The position numbers were made by a program, and so were the translations under genes. A DNA stretch of 64,000 nt from Pseudomonadota bacterium (GTDB lineage Bacteria; Pseudomonadota; Gammaproteobacteria; Steroidobacterales; Steroidobacteraceae), in contig JAKARC010000006.1 of assembly GCA_021822385.1 (NCBI GenBank), positions 1-64,000 on the forward strand. Reading direction: 5' to 3'. This document shows positions 48,526-59,843 of this stretch, piece by piece; position 1 is the stretch's first letter, and each line of letters begins with the position of its first letter. The notes beneath the pieces are model-generated. The model did not search any database, had not been told where the DNA came from, and saw only the letters and a list, made by a program, of their open reading frames with translations.

Positions 48526-50856
48526 GTGGAGCCGTACCCATTGGCCGATCCGCAGGCGCTCGCGCGTCCATCGTCCCGTCTCACCGCTGCGCTGTCCGGC
48601 GTTTTGCGCGAGAGTGCGGTCATCGCAGTCGCCGCCGCGGCGCTCGTGGTGTTCATCGCGCTCGCCACGTACAGTCCCGCGGATCCGGGTTTCTTCTACC
48701 GTGGCAGCACCGCGGCGGTCCACAATCGCATCGGTCCGGTGGGCGCGTGGCTCGCCGATGCGCTCTTCGGCCTGTTCGGGCGCAGCGCCTATTGGCTGCC
48801 GATTCTGCTCGGCTTTGGCGCCTGGCGGATTCAACGTGGCGCCCACGAGGCGCCGAGTGGGCGCAGCACGCGGCTGGTACGGGCCGCCGGCTGGGCTCTG
48901 CTAGTGCTGTCCACCGCGGCGCTTGCGGCCCTGAACTTCGGTCCCGGTACGCTGCACGAGGGCGCCGGCGGGTTGCTCGGGGAGTTCGCCGGCGCCGGCC
49001 TGCGCGCCGGGCTCGGTTATCTCGGCGCGACGCTGGTCATGCTGGTGGCGTGGATGGCGGGGTTGTCGCTCGGCTTTGGCGTGTCCTGGTTCAGCCTGAT
49101 GGACCGTCTGGGGACGGGAACGTGGGCGCTGGTTGGCTGGGCGCGCACACGCCGGGCTGAAGCCGAAGATCGGGCGCTCGGGCGTGAGCGCCGTCAGGCC
49201 CGCAAGGAGGCGGTCGCCGATGAGACGCGCAGGACCGCCACGCGGGTCCCGCCGCGCATCACGGTGCCGGCGGCGCGGGTCGAGCCGAGCGAGCGCATCG
49301 AGAAGGAGCGTCAGGCGGGACTGTTCGAGCGTGCCGAGGCCGATGAGCTGCCGCCGCTGGCATTGCTCGACGATCCGCCGGCGCGTGAGCCGCTGTACTC
49401 GAGCGAGGCGCTCGAGCGTCTCTCGCGCCTCGTCGAGATGAAGCTGCGCGACTTCGGGATCGAGGTGGAGGTGGTCGCGGTGCAGCCGGGCCCCGTGGTG
49501 ACGTGTTTCGAACTCAGGCCCGCCCCGGGGATCAAGGCGAGTCAGATCACCGGTCTGGCGAAGGATCTGGCGCGCTCGCTGTCGGTGATGAGCGTGCGGG
49601 TGGTCGAGGTGATCCCCGGCAAGAACGTGATGGGACTCGAGATCGCCAACGAGAAGTACGAGACGGTGACCTTGGGGGAAATCATCCGCTCCAAGGCCTA
49701 CGACGAGATGCACTCGCCGCTTGCACTCGTTCTCGGCAAGGATATCGGCGGGGCGCCCGTGGTGGCCGACCTCGCGCGCATGCCCCATCTGTTGATTGCC
49801 GGCACGACCGGTTCCGGCAAGTCCGTGGGCATCAACGCCATGGTGCTCTCGCTGCTTTACAAGTCGACCGCGGAGCATGTCCGCCTGATCATGATCGACC
49901 CGAAGATGCTCGAGCTGTCGGTGTACGAGGGCATCCCGCATCTGCTTTCCCCGGTGGTCACCGACATGAAGCAGGCGGCGAACGCGCTGCGCTGGTGCGT
50001 GGCGGAGATGGAGCGACGCTACCAGCTGATGGCCGCGCTCGGCGTGCGTAATCTCGCCGGCTTCAACCGCCGGGTGAAGGAATCCCTTGCCGCGGGCAAG
50101 CCCATCCTTGACCCGGTGCAGCTTGCCCGCGCCGCCAATGATCCGACCATCGACCAGAGCCAGATCCCGCATCTGGCGACGCTGCCCTACGTGGTCGTGG
50201 TGATCGATGAACTCGCCGATCTGATGATGATCGTCGGCAAGAAGGTCGAGGAGCTCATCACGCGACTGGCGCAGAAGGCGCGCGCCTCGGGTATTCATTT
50301 GCTGCTCGCGACGCAGCGGCCTTCGGTGGACGTGATCACCGGGCTGATCAAGGCGAACATTCCGTGCCGCATAGCCTTCCAGGTCTCGGCCAAGGTCGAC
50401 TCACGCACCATTCTCGATCAGATGGGTGCAGAGACGTTGCTCGGGCACGGGGACATGCTGTATCTGCCGCCGGGCACCTCGATACCGACGCGCGTGCACG
50501 GTGCGTTCGTCTCCGACCAGGAGGTGCATCGGGTCGTGCAGGCCCTGAAGAAGGCCGCACCGCCGAACTACATCGAGGAGGTGCTGAGCGGCCCGCGCAC
50601 ACCAATTCCGGGTCTGCCGGGTGAGGAGGGCGAGGCGGCGGTGGCCGATCCGGAGGAGGATGCGCTCTATGACGAGGCGGTGCGGATCGTCACCACCGAG
50701 CGTAAGCCGTCCATCTCGTACGTGCAGCGGCGGTTGAAAATCGGCTATAACCGCGCTGCGCGACTGCTTGAGGCGATGGAAGCCGCAGGGCTCGTCGGTC
50801 CGTTGCAGTCAAATGGCGCGCGCGAAGTGTTGGTGCCGGCCCGACCGGAGGATTGA
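48526..50856 (+). CDS. ftsK: DNA translocase FtsK
   Basis: 776 residues. Four N-terminal membrane helices (about 20-180) anchor it at the septum. The linker is short. The motor has [27 protein letters not shown], Walker [21 protein letters not shown], Walker [14 protein letters not shown] and the [25 protein letters not shown] region. The C-terminal gamma winged helix ([48 protein letters not shown]) reads KOPS and activates XerD at dif. GTG start. lolA follows after 6 nt. Smaller than E. coli FtsK because the linker is short. Confidence 0.96.
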   Translation: MEPYPLADPQALARPSSRLTAALSGVLRESAVIAVAAAALVVFIALATYSPADPGFFYRGSTAAVHNRIGPVGAWLADALFGLFGRSAYWLPILLGFGAWRIQRGAHEAPSGRSTRLVRAAGWALLVLSTAALAALNFGPGTLHEGAGGLLGEFAGAGLRAGLGYLGATLVMLVAWMAGLSLGFGVSWFSLMDRLGTGTWALVGWARTRRAEAEDRALGRERRQARKEAVADETRRTATRVPPRITVPAARVEPSERIEKERQAGLFERAEADELPPLALLDDPPAREPLYSSEALERLSRLVEMKLRDFGIEVEVVAVQPGPVVTCFELRPAPGIKASQITGLAKDLARSLSVMSVRVVEVIPGKNVMGLEIANEKYETVTLGEIIRSKAYDEMHSPLALVLGKDIGGAPVVADLARMPHLLIAGTTGSGKSVGINAMVLSLLYKSTAEHVRLIMIDPKMLELSVYEGIPHLLSPVVTDMKQAANALRWCVAEMERRYQLMAALGVRNLAGFNRRVKESLAAGKPILDPVQLARAANDPTIDQSQIPHLATLPYVVVVIDELADLMMIVGKKVEELITRLAQKARASGIHLLLATQRPSVDVITGLIKANIPCRIAFQVSAKVDSRTILDQMGAETLLGHGDMLYLPPGTSIPTRVHGAFVSDQEVHRVVQALKKAAPPNYIEEVLSGPRTPIPGLPGEEGEAAVADPEEDALYDEAVRIVTTERKPSISYVQRRLKIGYNRAARLLEAMEAAGLVGPLQSNGAREVLVPARPED

Positions 50857-50862
50857 AATCTG

Positions 50863-51533
50863 ATGCGGCAAGTTTACTCGTCCTGGATCCTCGCCGCCGC
50901 GGCGGTGCTGGTGTTCTTTGCGCCGAGTTCGACGGCGATCGCGGCGGTGCGAACGACGCGTGTTCCGACGCCGCTTGATCGGTTTCTGGCTCATCTGCAT
51001 ACGCTGCGCGTGAGCTTCGAGCAGACGCTGGTCGGCGCCCACGGCGCGGTGCTGTCGCACTCGAGCGGTTCGCTGATCGTCGAACGCCCGGGCAAGTTCC
51101 GCTGGAGCATCCATCCGCTGCACTCCCGCGGTGGCGGCCAGCTGATGGTCGCCGACGGACGCAACCTCTGGTTCTACGACCGCACGCTGAAGCAAGTGAC
51201 CGTGCAGCCGCTCACGGCCGCGCTCGCGGCGACTCCGGCGATGCTGCTGTCGGGCACGGTGAGTGTGCAGGCCGCGTTCCACGAGCGGCTCGCCGGCCGG
51301 CGCGAGGGTCTGCGCTGGGTGTACGTGACGCCGCGCCATCGCAGCGGGGCAGACTTCCGCAGTGCGCTGTTTGGATTTCAACACGGGACGCTGAAGAAGA
51401 TGATCCTTGAGGATACCTTGGGGCAGCTCGCCACCATCACGTTCACACACATCCGGGTCAACGTCCCGGTGCCGGCTGCGGCATTGCGGTTCACGCCGCC
51501 ACCGGGCGTGGATGTGATCGGTCACCCGCTGCA

Positions 51534-51537
<4 letters not shown>
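50863..51537 (+). CDS. lolA: Outer-membrane lipoprotein carrier LolA
   Basis: 224 residues. Signal peptide MRQVYSSWILAAAAVLVFFAPSSTAIAA, then the LolA domain: LDRFLAHLHTLRVSFEQTLVGAHGAVLSHSSGSLIVERPGKFRWSI, GGQLMVADGRNLWFYDRTLKQVTVQPL and a C-terminal VRINV-like strand ITFTHIRVNVPVPAAALRFTPPPGVDVI. It ferries lipoproteins released by LolCDE across the periplasm. It sits between ftsK and rarA as in E. coli. The stop overlaps the TTG start of rarA. Confidence 0.92.
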
Positions 51538-54127
<2,590 letters not shown>

Positions 54128-54156
54128 GCCGCCCGCCGATTCCGGGGGAGAAGGCG

Positions 54157-55551
54157 ATGCGCGAGCTCAGCCGATCGCTCAAGCCGCGCCATCTGGAGAT
54201 GATCTCGATTGGCGGGATCATTGGGGCCGGGCTGTTCGTCGGCAGCAGCGCCTCGATCGCCGCGGTCGGGCCGGCTGTCGTCCTGAGTTACCTGATCACC
54301 GGAACACTGGTGCTGCTGGTCATGCGCATGCTCGGGGAGATGTCGCTCGCCACGCCGCACGTGCGCTCATTCACCGAGTTTGCGCGTGCCGGCCTCGGTC
54401 CGTGGGCGGGATTCATCGCCGGCTGGCTGTACTGGTACTTCTGGATCGTCGTGGTGCCGGCCGAAGCGATCGCGGGCGCGAACATCCTGCACGCGTGGAT
54501 GCCGCATGTTCCCGCCGGCGTTCTGGGTTGCGTGTTGATGACGCTGATGACGGGCGTGAATCTGATGTCGGCGCGCTCGTACGGGGAGTTCGAATTCTGG
54601 TTTGCTTCGATCAAGGTCGCGGCCATCATCGTGTTCATTGCCCTTGCCGGCGCGTTTGCCTGCGGCTTGACGTCCGCGCACGGACCGACTTTCGCCAATC
54701 TGTCGGCCTGGGGCGGATTCATGCCGTATGGGGCTGTATCGGTGCTCGCCGGAGCCGTGACGGTGTTCTTTTCCCTCACCGGCGCGGAGATCGTCACGAT
54801 CGCCGCCGCCGAATCGGCCGCGCCGTCGCGAGCCATCGCCCGGCTCGGCAGTTCGATCATCGTGCGCATCCTGCTGTTTTATGTCGGCTCTGTATTCTTC
54901 ATCGTTGCGGTGGTGCCCTGGCGGCGCATCGAGATCGGTCAATCGCCCTTTGCGCTTGCGCTTGCGCGCATGCATTTCCTCTGGGCGGGCCTTGCCATGG
55001 ACGCGATCATCCTCACCGCCGTGCTCTCGTGTCTGAATTCGGCATTCTACGTCTGCTCACGCGTCCTGTTCGTGCTGGCCGAGCGCGGCGATGCACCGCA
55101 GGGGCTGATTCGGCTCAACGCGCGACGCGTGCCCGTGCGCTCGGTGCTGCTGTGCGGCGCCGCCGGGATCGCCGGAATTCTGGCGGCAATCCAGGCGCCG
55201 CAGGGTGTGTTTGCGTTTCTGGTGGATGCCTCGGGGGCGCTCATGGTGATCATCTACGGCATGATCGCGCTGGCGCACCTGCGGCTGCGCCGGGCGCGCG
55301 AGCGCGCCGGTACGCCGCCGCCGCGCGTGCAACTGTGGTTGTTTCCCTGGTCGAGCTATGTCGCGATAGGGGCAATGGCCGCAATCCTGATCGCCATGCA
55401 GTTCGCTCCCGGTCTCGGGCGGGACCTGCACGTGAGCCTGATTTCCGTCGGGGTGGTGACGCTGGCCTATCTGATCGTGCGCTGGCGGCGTGCTCACATC
55501 GGCCCTGGTGGCGTGGGTCTCGTGCCCGACGAATCGGCGCGACACCTTTGA
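54157..55551 (+). CDS. APC-family amino acid permease (AAT/GABA-permease type)
   Basis: 464 residues with about twelve membrane helices. The start LKPRHLEMISIGGIIGAGLFVGSSASIAAVGPAVVLSYLITGTLVLLVMRMLGEM is the classic AAT/GabP opening, including the substrate-binding GGIIGAGLFVGS. Further signatures are FAGVNLMSAR-like TGVNLMSARSYGEFEFWFASIKVAAI and VLSCLNSAFYVCSRVLFVLAERGDAP. Substrate cannot be told; related carriers take proline, aromatic amino acids or GABA by proton symport. GGGGGAG lies upstream of ATG 54157. Probably its own unit after serS. Confidence 0.88.
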   Translation: MRELSRSLKPRHLEMISIGGIIGAGLFVGSSASIAAVGPAVVLSYLITGTLVLLVMRMLGEMSLATPHVRSFTEFARAGLGPWAGFIAGWLYWYFWIVVVPAEAIAGANILHAWMPHVPAGVLGCVLMTLMTGVNLMSARSYGEFEFWFASIKVAAIIVFIALAGAFACGLTSAHGPTFANLSAWGGFMPYGAVSVLAGAVTVFFSLTGAEIVTIAAAESAAPSRAIARLGSSIIVRILLFYVGSVFFIVAVVPWRRIEIGQSPFALALARMHFLWAGLAMDAIILTAVLSCLNSAFYVCSRVLFVLAERGDAPQGLIRLNARRVPVRSVLLCGAAGIAGILAAIQAPQGVFAFLVDASGALMVIIYGMIALAHLRLRRARERAGTPPPRVQLWLFPWSSYVAIGAMAAILIAMQFAPGLGRDLHVSLISVGVVTLAYLIVRWRRAHIGPGGVGLVPDESARHL

Positions 55552-55733
55552 GCGCGCAGGATGAGTGCGCCGAGTCCGGTGACGACGGTGTGTGCAGCCT
55601 CTCCTCGCCATGGGCGATGAGATCTTCGCGCCAATGTCACCGGGGCGGAGGTCGCAGTCGGGCGGGCAGGGCGAGATCTGCACCGCCGGCAACGGCGCTG
55701 CAATCGGAATTTGCTACCATTTCAGCGCCCGGC
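55552..55733. other. Intergenic region upstream of tRNA-Ser
   Basis: 182 nt between the permease stop and the tRNA. Presumably carries the tRNA promoter; I see only a weak TACCAT-like -10 near 55715 and cannot place a -35 box with confidence. No ORF with family support. Confidence 0.4.
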
Positions 55734-56107
<374 letters not shown>

Positions 56108-56758
56108 ATGCGATTGAACACTGACCTTTCGCGTCGCACCGTCGTGCACGCGGGCCGGCTCGACTGGGTGCGCACGCCGGCGGCCGGCGTCGAGCGACGG
56201 ATGCTGTTTCGAATCGGGCAGGAGCAGGCACGGGCAACCTCCATCGTCCGTTACGCCCCCGCGAGCCGGTTTGCGCGGCATACGCACCCCGGAGGGGAGG
56301 AGTTTCTGGTACTGGAGGGTGTGTTTGAAGATGACGCGGGCGCGTATCCGGCCGGGTCCTATGTGCGCAATCCGCCCGGCAGCGCGCACGCGCCTGCAAG
56401 TACCGGCGGCTGCGTCATCTTCGTCAAGCTCTGGCAATTTCGCCAGGATGACTTGCAGCCGCTGGTGTGGCGAGCCGGCGCGGCACAGGCTACCCCTGCC
56501 GTTCTGTTCGATGATTCCGACGAGCGGGTGTGGATCGGCGAGTGGGCCGCGGGTGCCCCGATAGACCTGCCCAATGCCCGCGGGCTCGAGCTGCTGGTGC
56601 TGAGCGGCGGATTTACGCAGCAGGGCGAGCGGTTCAGCCGCTGGTCGTGGCTGCGCCTGCCGGCCGGCAGCGACCTGAAGGCTTGCGCCGCGGGGAGCGG
56701 GGCTCGCATCTGGCTCAAATCTGCGCCGCTGCTGCACGCGACGGTGTGCGCATTCTGA
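56108..56758 (+). CDS. Cupin protein, ChrR anti-sigma C-terminal-like
   Basis: 216 residues. Two cupin halves: the first contains IVRYAPASRFARHTHPGGEEFLVLEGVFEDDAGAYPAGSYVRNPPGSAHAPAS, with the HxH...E...H metal ligands of a ChrR-type cupin. The second (about 140-210, APIDLPNARGLELLVLSGGFTQQGERFSRWSWLRLPAG) is a weaker copy without an evident metal set. The N-terminal zinc-binding anti-sigma domain of ChrR is absent, so this is a stand-alone cupin of unknown role. No sigma factor gene lies next to it. Soluble and probably cytoplasmic. Confidence 0.75.
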   Translation: MRLNTDLSRRTVVHAGRLDWVRTPAAGVERRMLFRIGQEQARATSIVRYAPASRFARHTHPGGEEFLVLEGVFEDDAGAYPAGSYVRNPPGSAHAPASTGGCVIFVKLWQFRQDDLQPLVWRAGAAQATPAVLFDDSDERVWIGEWAAGAPIDLPNARGLELLVLSGGFTQQGERFSRWSWLRLPAGSDLKACAAGSGARIWLKSAPLLHATVCAF

Positions 56759-57071
56759 CACCCGGGCGCCATTGCAACGACCGCGACGGCGGGGCATGGC
56801 CGCAGTCATCGCGAGCGGCGCCCGCCGCGGCGAGCGGCAGCGCCCGCGCCGGCATGAGGCGAACGGGCGAGGAGCCGCGCGGGCGTGGCACAAATGCGTC
56901 CCTAGTGCCGCGCTCGGTACCGCAATCGGGCCGCCGGCGCACGGGCTGGCGGCGGCGGCCGATAAGAACGTTTCACCAAAGCGCCTGCCGAGCAGTAGAC
57001 TGTGCGCGCCGCAGCGGGCCCGGCTGGCATTCCGAGCCTTCGCCTGCGTTATATTTTTGTTATGGGTCAAC
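56759..57071. other. Intergenic stretch upstream of the DUF1634-TSUP gene
   Basis: About 313 nt with no supported gene; the in-frame upstream part of track ORF 56772-58379 is Arg/Ala-rich and unlike the family. The right end is abruptly AT-rich (TTATATTTTTGTTATG) and likely contains the promoter. A TATATT -10-like box lies near 57050. Confidence 0.45.
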
Positions 57072-57087
57072 GTACAAAAGTTTGTAC
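57072..57087. promoter_or_regulatory. Palindromic operator candidate before the DUF1634-TSUP gene
   Basis: GTACAAA-AG-TTTGTAC is a perfect 7-bp inverted repeat with a 2-nt centre. It lies 17 nt upstream of ATG 57105 and just downstream of the AT-rich promoter-like stretch, which is a repressor-type position. A single GTACAAA half-site occurs on the minus strand directly before the start of the convergent UspA-type gene (59216-59222). Confidence 0.45.
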
Positions 57088-57104
57088 ATACTTCTGGTGT
57101 TAGG

Positions 57105-58379
57105 ATGTCGAACGTTACGATAGACAGCGAGCCGGTTCTCCCCAAGCCCGACGATGGCCTGATCCGCAAGACCGAGCTCATCATCAGCGGCGTGTTGCGT
57201 ATTGGTGTGCTGGCCAGCGTTGCGGTGATACTCGGCGGTGTCTTTTACTATTATGCGCTGCGCTTGCTCGGTCGCCTGCCGTCGGCGACCTTTCCGGATA
57301 CGCTGTTCGAGGTGGCCGCGGGCCTGAGGGCCGCGCAGCCGATGGCAATCATCACCGCCGGACTGCTGATCCTGCTCGCCACGCCGGTGTTGCGGGTCGC
57401 GGTGTCGATCATCGCCTTCACTATCGAGAAAGATCGCACCTACATTCTCATCACGGCGATCGTTCTTGCCATTCTGCTGTTCAGCATCTTCGGGATTGGA
57501 TCCTATCTGGGCCGACCCGGGCTCACGGATGCGCCGAACAGCACGGTCGGCGTCATGGTGTTCATCGCGCTGAGCAGCATGTTCGCCGGCTTTGTCGGTG
57601 CACTGGCCGGGCTCGGCGGCGGAGTGTTCATCGTACCGATCCTGACGCTGGTGTTTCACGTCTCGTTCGCCACGGCGATCGGCGCTTCAATTGTATCGGT
57701 GATTGCCACCTCCTCGGGTGCGGCTGCGGCCTATGTGCGTGACCGCATGACCAATCTGCGGGTCGGCATGTTCCTCGAGATCGCCACGACCTCAGGGGCG
57801 ATCTGCGGCGCGCTCATATCGTCGATGCTCGATGATACGGTGCTGTTCATCGTATTTGGCCTCATCCTGCTGTTCTCGGCGGTGCCGCTCGTGATGCGCC
57901 TCGGCGAGGAACTGCCGACCGGCGTGAAGAACCATAAATGGGCCGGCCGGCTGAAATTGCCGGGCACTTACTCGGATCAGCGCACGCACCAGGATGTCTC
58001 CTACCATGTGGCGCACGTGCGCATCGGCTTCGTCATGATGTATGTGGCGGGACTGATATCCGGCCTGCTCGGCATCGGCAGCGGTACGTTCAAGGTGCTG
58101 GCGATGGATACCGCCATGCGATTGCCGATGAAGGTTTCAACCACCACCAGCAATTTCATGATCGGGGTGACGGCGGCGGCCTCCGCCGGGATCTTCTTTC
58201 AGCGCGGGGACATCAACCCGATGATTGCAGCGCCGGTGGCCGTCGGGGTGTTGGGTGGCTCGATGCTCGGGGCGAAGACGCTCTCCCGCATGTCCAATGT
58301 TCACCTGAAGAAGGTGTTCGTGCCCATGATCCTGCTGGTGGCGCTCAGCATGCTCGCGCGCGGGCTCGGCTGGCTTTGA
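57105..58379 (+). CDS. DUF1634-TSUP fusion membrane transporter
   Basis: About 424 residues from ATG 57105 (MSNVTIDSEPVLPKPDDGLIRKTELIISGVLRIGVLASVAVILGGVFYYY). The first 135 residues fit DUF1634: three hydrophobic helices with AAQPMAIITAGLLILLATPVLRVAVSIIAFTIEKDRTYILITAIVLAILLFSI. The remainder is a TSUP (TauE/SafE) carrier: FAGFVGALAGLGGGVFIVPILTLVFHVSFATAIGASIVSVIATSSGAAAAYVRDRMTNLRVGMFLEIATTSGAICGALIS, then the second half with GLISGLLGIGSGTFKVLAMD. TSUP proteins export sulfite, sulfonates or small organic anions; the substrate here is unknown. The two domains are usually separate neighbouring genes. Nine to ten membrane helices are expected. Confidence 0.85.
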   Translation: MSNVTIDSEPVLPKPDDGLIRKTELIISGVLRIGVLASVAVILGGVFYYYALRLLGRLPSATFPDTLFEVAAGLRAAQPMAIITAGLLILLATPVLRVAVSIIAFTIEKDRTYILITAIVLAILLFSIFGIGSYLGRPGLTDAPNSTVGVMVFIALSSMFAGFVGALAGLGGGVFIVPILTLVFHVSFATAIGASIVSVIATSSGAAAAYVRDRMTNLRVGMFLEIATTSGAICGALISSMLDDTVLFIVFGLILLFSAVPLVMRLGEELPTGVKNHKWAGRLKLPGTYSDQRTHQDVSYHVAHVRIGFVMMYVAGLISGLLGIGSGTFKVLAMDTAMRLPMKVSTTTSNFMIGVTAAASAGIFFQRGDINPMIAAPVAVGVLGGSMLGAKTLSRMSNVHLKKVFVPMILLVALSMLARGLGWL

Positions 58380-58405
58380 GCCAGGCGAGCCCGCGACGGA
58401 ACGTC

Positions 58406-59212
58406 TCAGCGCCGCATCATCAGCGGTAGCGCGCTCGACTGAATCAGCCGGCTCGAAGTGCCGGCCGACAGCCAGTTGAGCAGCTCCCCGCGGCGGTAGG
58501 CGCCCATGATCAGCCCGTCGGCCTGATAGGCGGTGGCGGCCTCGAGCAGAGCGGTTGCGGTCTTGCGGCCCTCGGAAGCTATGAGTCGATAGCCGGCCGC
58601 CGGCACGATGGGCGCAATGGTCGCGCGTGCCGCCGCGAGGGCGCTCTCGTCCTGATCAATAGCGACCACCTCGACCTGTTCGGCCACGGCGAGAAACGGC
58701 TGGAAGGCCGCAAGCGCCCGCCGCAGCGGCGCTATGTCGCGCCAGCCGATCATCAGGCGCCGCCCAAAGCTGCCGTCCCAGGTGGGCGGCACCATCACCA
58801 CCGGATGGCGAGCGCGTAACAAGGCGGCGCGCAGCCCCTCGCGATGGCCAACGGGTTGAGTATGGGGGGCAGCGAGCACAACCATGCTGGCCGTGCGTTG
58901 ATAATGGCGCATCACCCGCCATTGATCGCCCGTGTACAGATCGAATTGCGCCGAGATGCCGGTCGAGCGCGTCCATTGCGCCACCGTCGCGCGCAGCTTT
59001 TCGGTTTCCATCCGCTCGCGCTCGGCAAGGTGCTCGACCTCGTACTCGGACAGTTGTTCCTGCGAGGGCAGGATGATGGCGCGCGAACCGATCTCCACGT
59101 GGGCAAGGCGCAGCGGCTGGCCGAGACGCGCGCTCATCTGCTCGCCGATGCGCAGGCACTGCTCGGCGCCGGTGGTGGAGGCGAGCAGCACCAGGATGAA
59201 TTTGGATTCCAT
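58406..59212 (-). CDS. Tandem-domain universal stress protein (UspA family)
   Basis: 268 residues in two Usp-like halves: ILVLLASTTGAEQCLRIGEQMSARLGQPLRLAHVEIG at the start, and RLMIGWRDIAPLRRALAAFQPFLAVAEQVEVVAIDQ in the second. The C-terminal TATALLEAATAYQADGLIMGAYRRGELLNWLSAGTSSRLIQSSALPLMM holds the G-x2-G-x9-G(S/T)-like nucleotide loop in altered form (MGAYRRGELLNWLSAGTSS). It may bind nucleotide weakly or not at all. It is convergent with the DUF1634-TSUP gene (26 nt between stops). Cytoplasmic; role in stress is by family only. Confidence 0.8.
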   Translation of the reverse strand: MESKFILVLLASTTGAEQCLRIGEQMSARLGQPLRLAHVEIGSRAIILPSQEQLSEYEVEHLAERERMETEKLRATVAQWTRSTGISAQFDLYTGDQWRVMRHYQRTASMVVLAAPHTQPVGHREGLRAALLRARHPVVMVPPTWDGSFGRRLMIGWRDIAPLRRALAAFQPFLAVAEQVEVVAIDQDESALAAARATIAPIVPAAGYRLIASEGRKTATALLEAATAYQADGLIMGAYRRGELLNWLSAGTSSRLIQSSALPLMMRR

Positions 59213-59843
59213 GACTTTGTACCTTTTCGAATTGGAATACAGTCTCTAGCAGAGGACTGTACACAAGCATCTTATAACGAGGAAAGCGGCGATGTGCACT
59301 CGAGCTGCGGGTGGTCCGGGGCCGGCGCCCGGCGCCACCGCTTCTTAAGCCCCGTCGTGGGCACCGCGCCCCGCGGGTCCCGCAGTGCAGGGTGAACCAT
59401 GCGCCGCCGCGCATGTGCCCGGATGCGCAGACGCCATGTCTGCGCCGTGCCGGCGACGGCTTCCCGCACCCCTATGGGTACAGGTACGGATGGTCTCCCA
59501 AGCGCATGGGAGAGAATATTTCGGGCGAGTTCCTCCGGCGGAACTTGGGAGGAAACGCCATGCGGTCTCTCGGTTCAAGGAGCTGCCCGTTCCCCCACGG
59601 GCATGCACCCCCGGTGAACGCGGTCGTTGCATGGTTCTCGTCACTGCCCGGAACCGGCTATCGCGAGACGCTGCACAGTGGCAGCGACAACGATCGGAAG
59701 GCGACCTTTTCCTTCTGCGACCCTGCCGGGTTGCGGTGCGGCAGACTCGGGAACGCCCGTGCGCGGACCGTGCTGCAGGGTGCAGTCGCCGCGATGCGTG
59801 TGCGCGCGCCCCGGTTTAGCAACCGAGCATTCCGGATACGCCC
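59213..59843. other. Intergenic stretch between UspA-type and APH-kinase genes
   Basis: 631 nt. The left 60 nt are AT-rich and should contain the UspA-type promoter (minus strand). The rest holds overlapping ORFs without family resemblance (59311-59847, 59385-59819). An ATG at 59561 is preceded by GGGAGG and opens about 95 codons in frame with 59311-59847, but its translation is low-complexity and I do not call it. A hairpin AGTTCC-6 nt-GGAACT lies near 59530. Confidence 0.5.
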
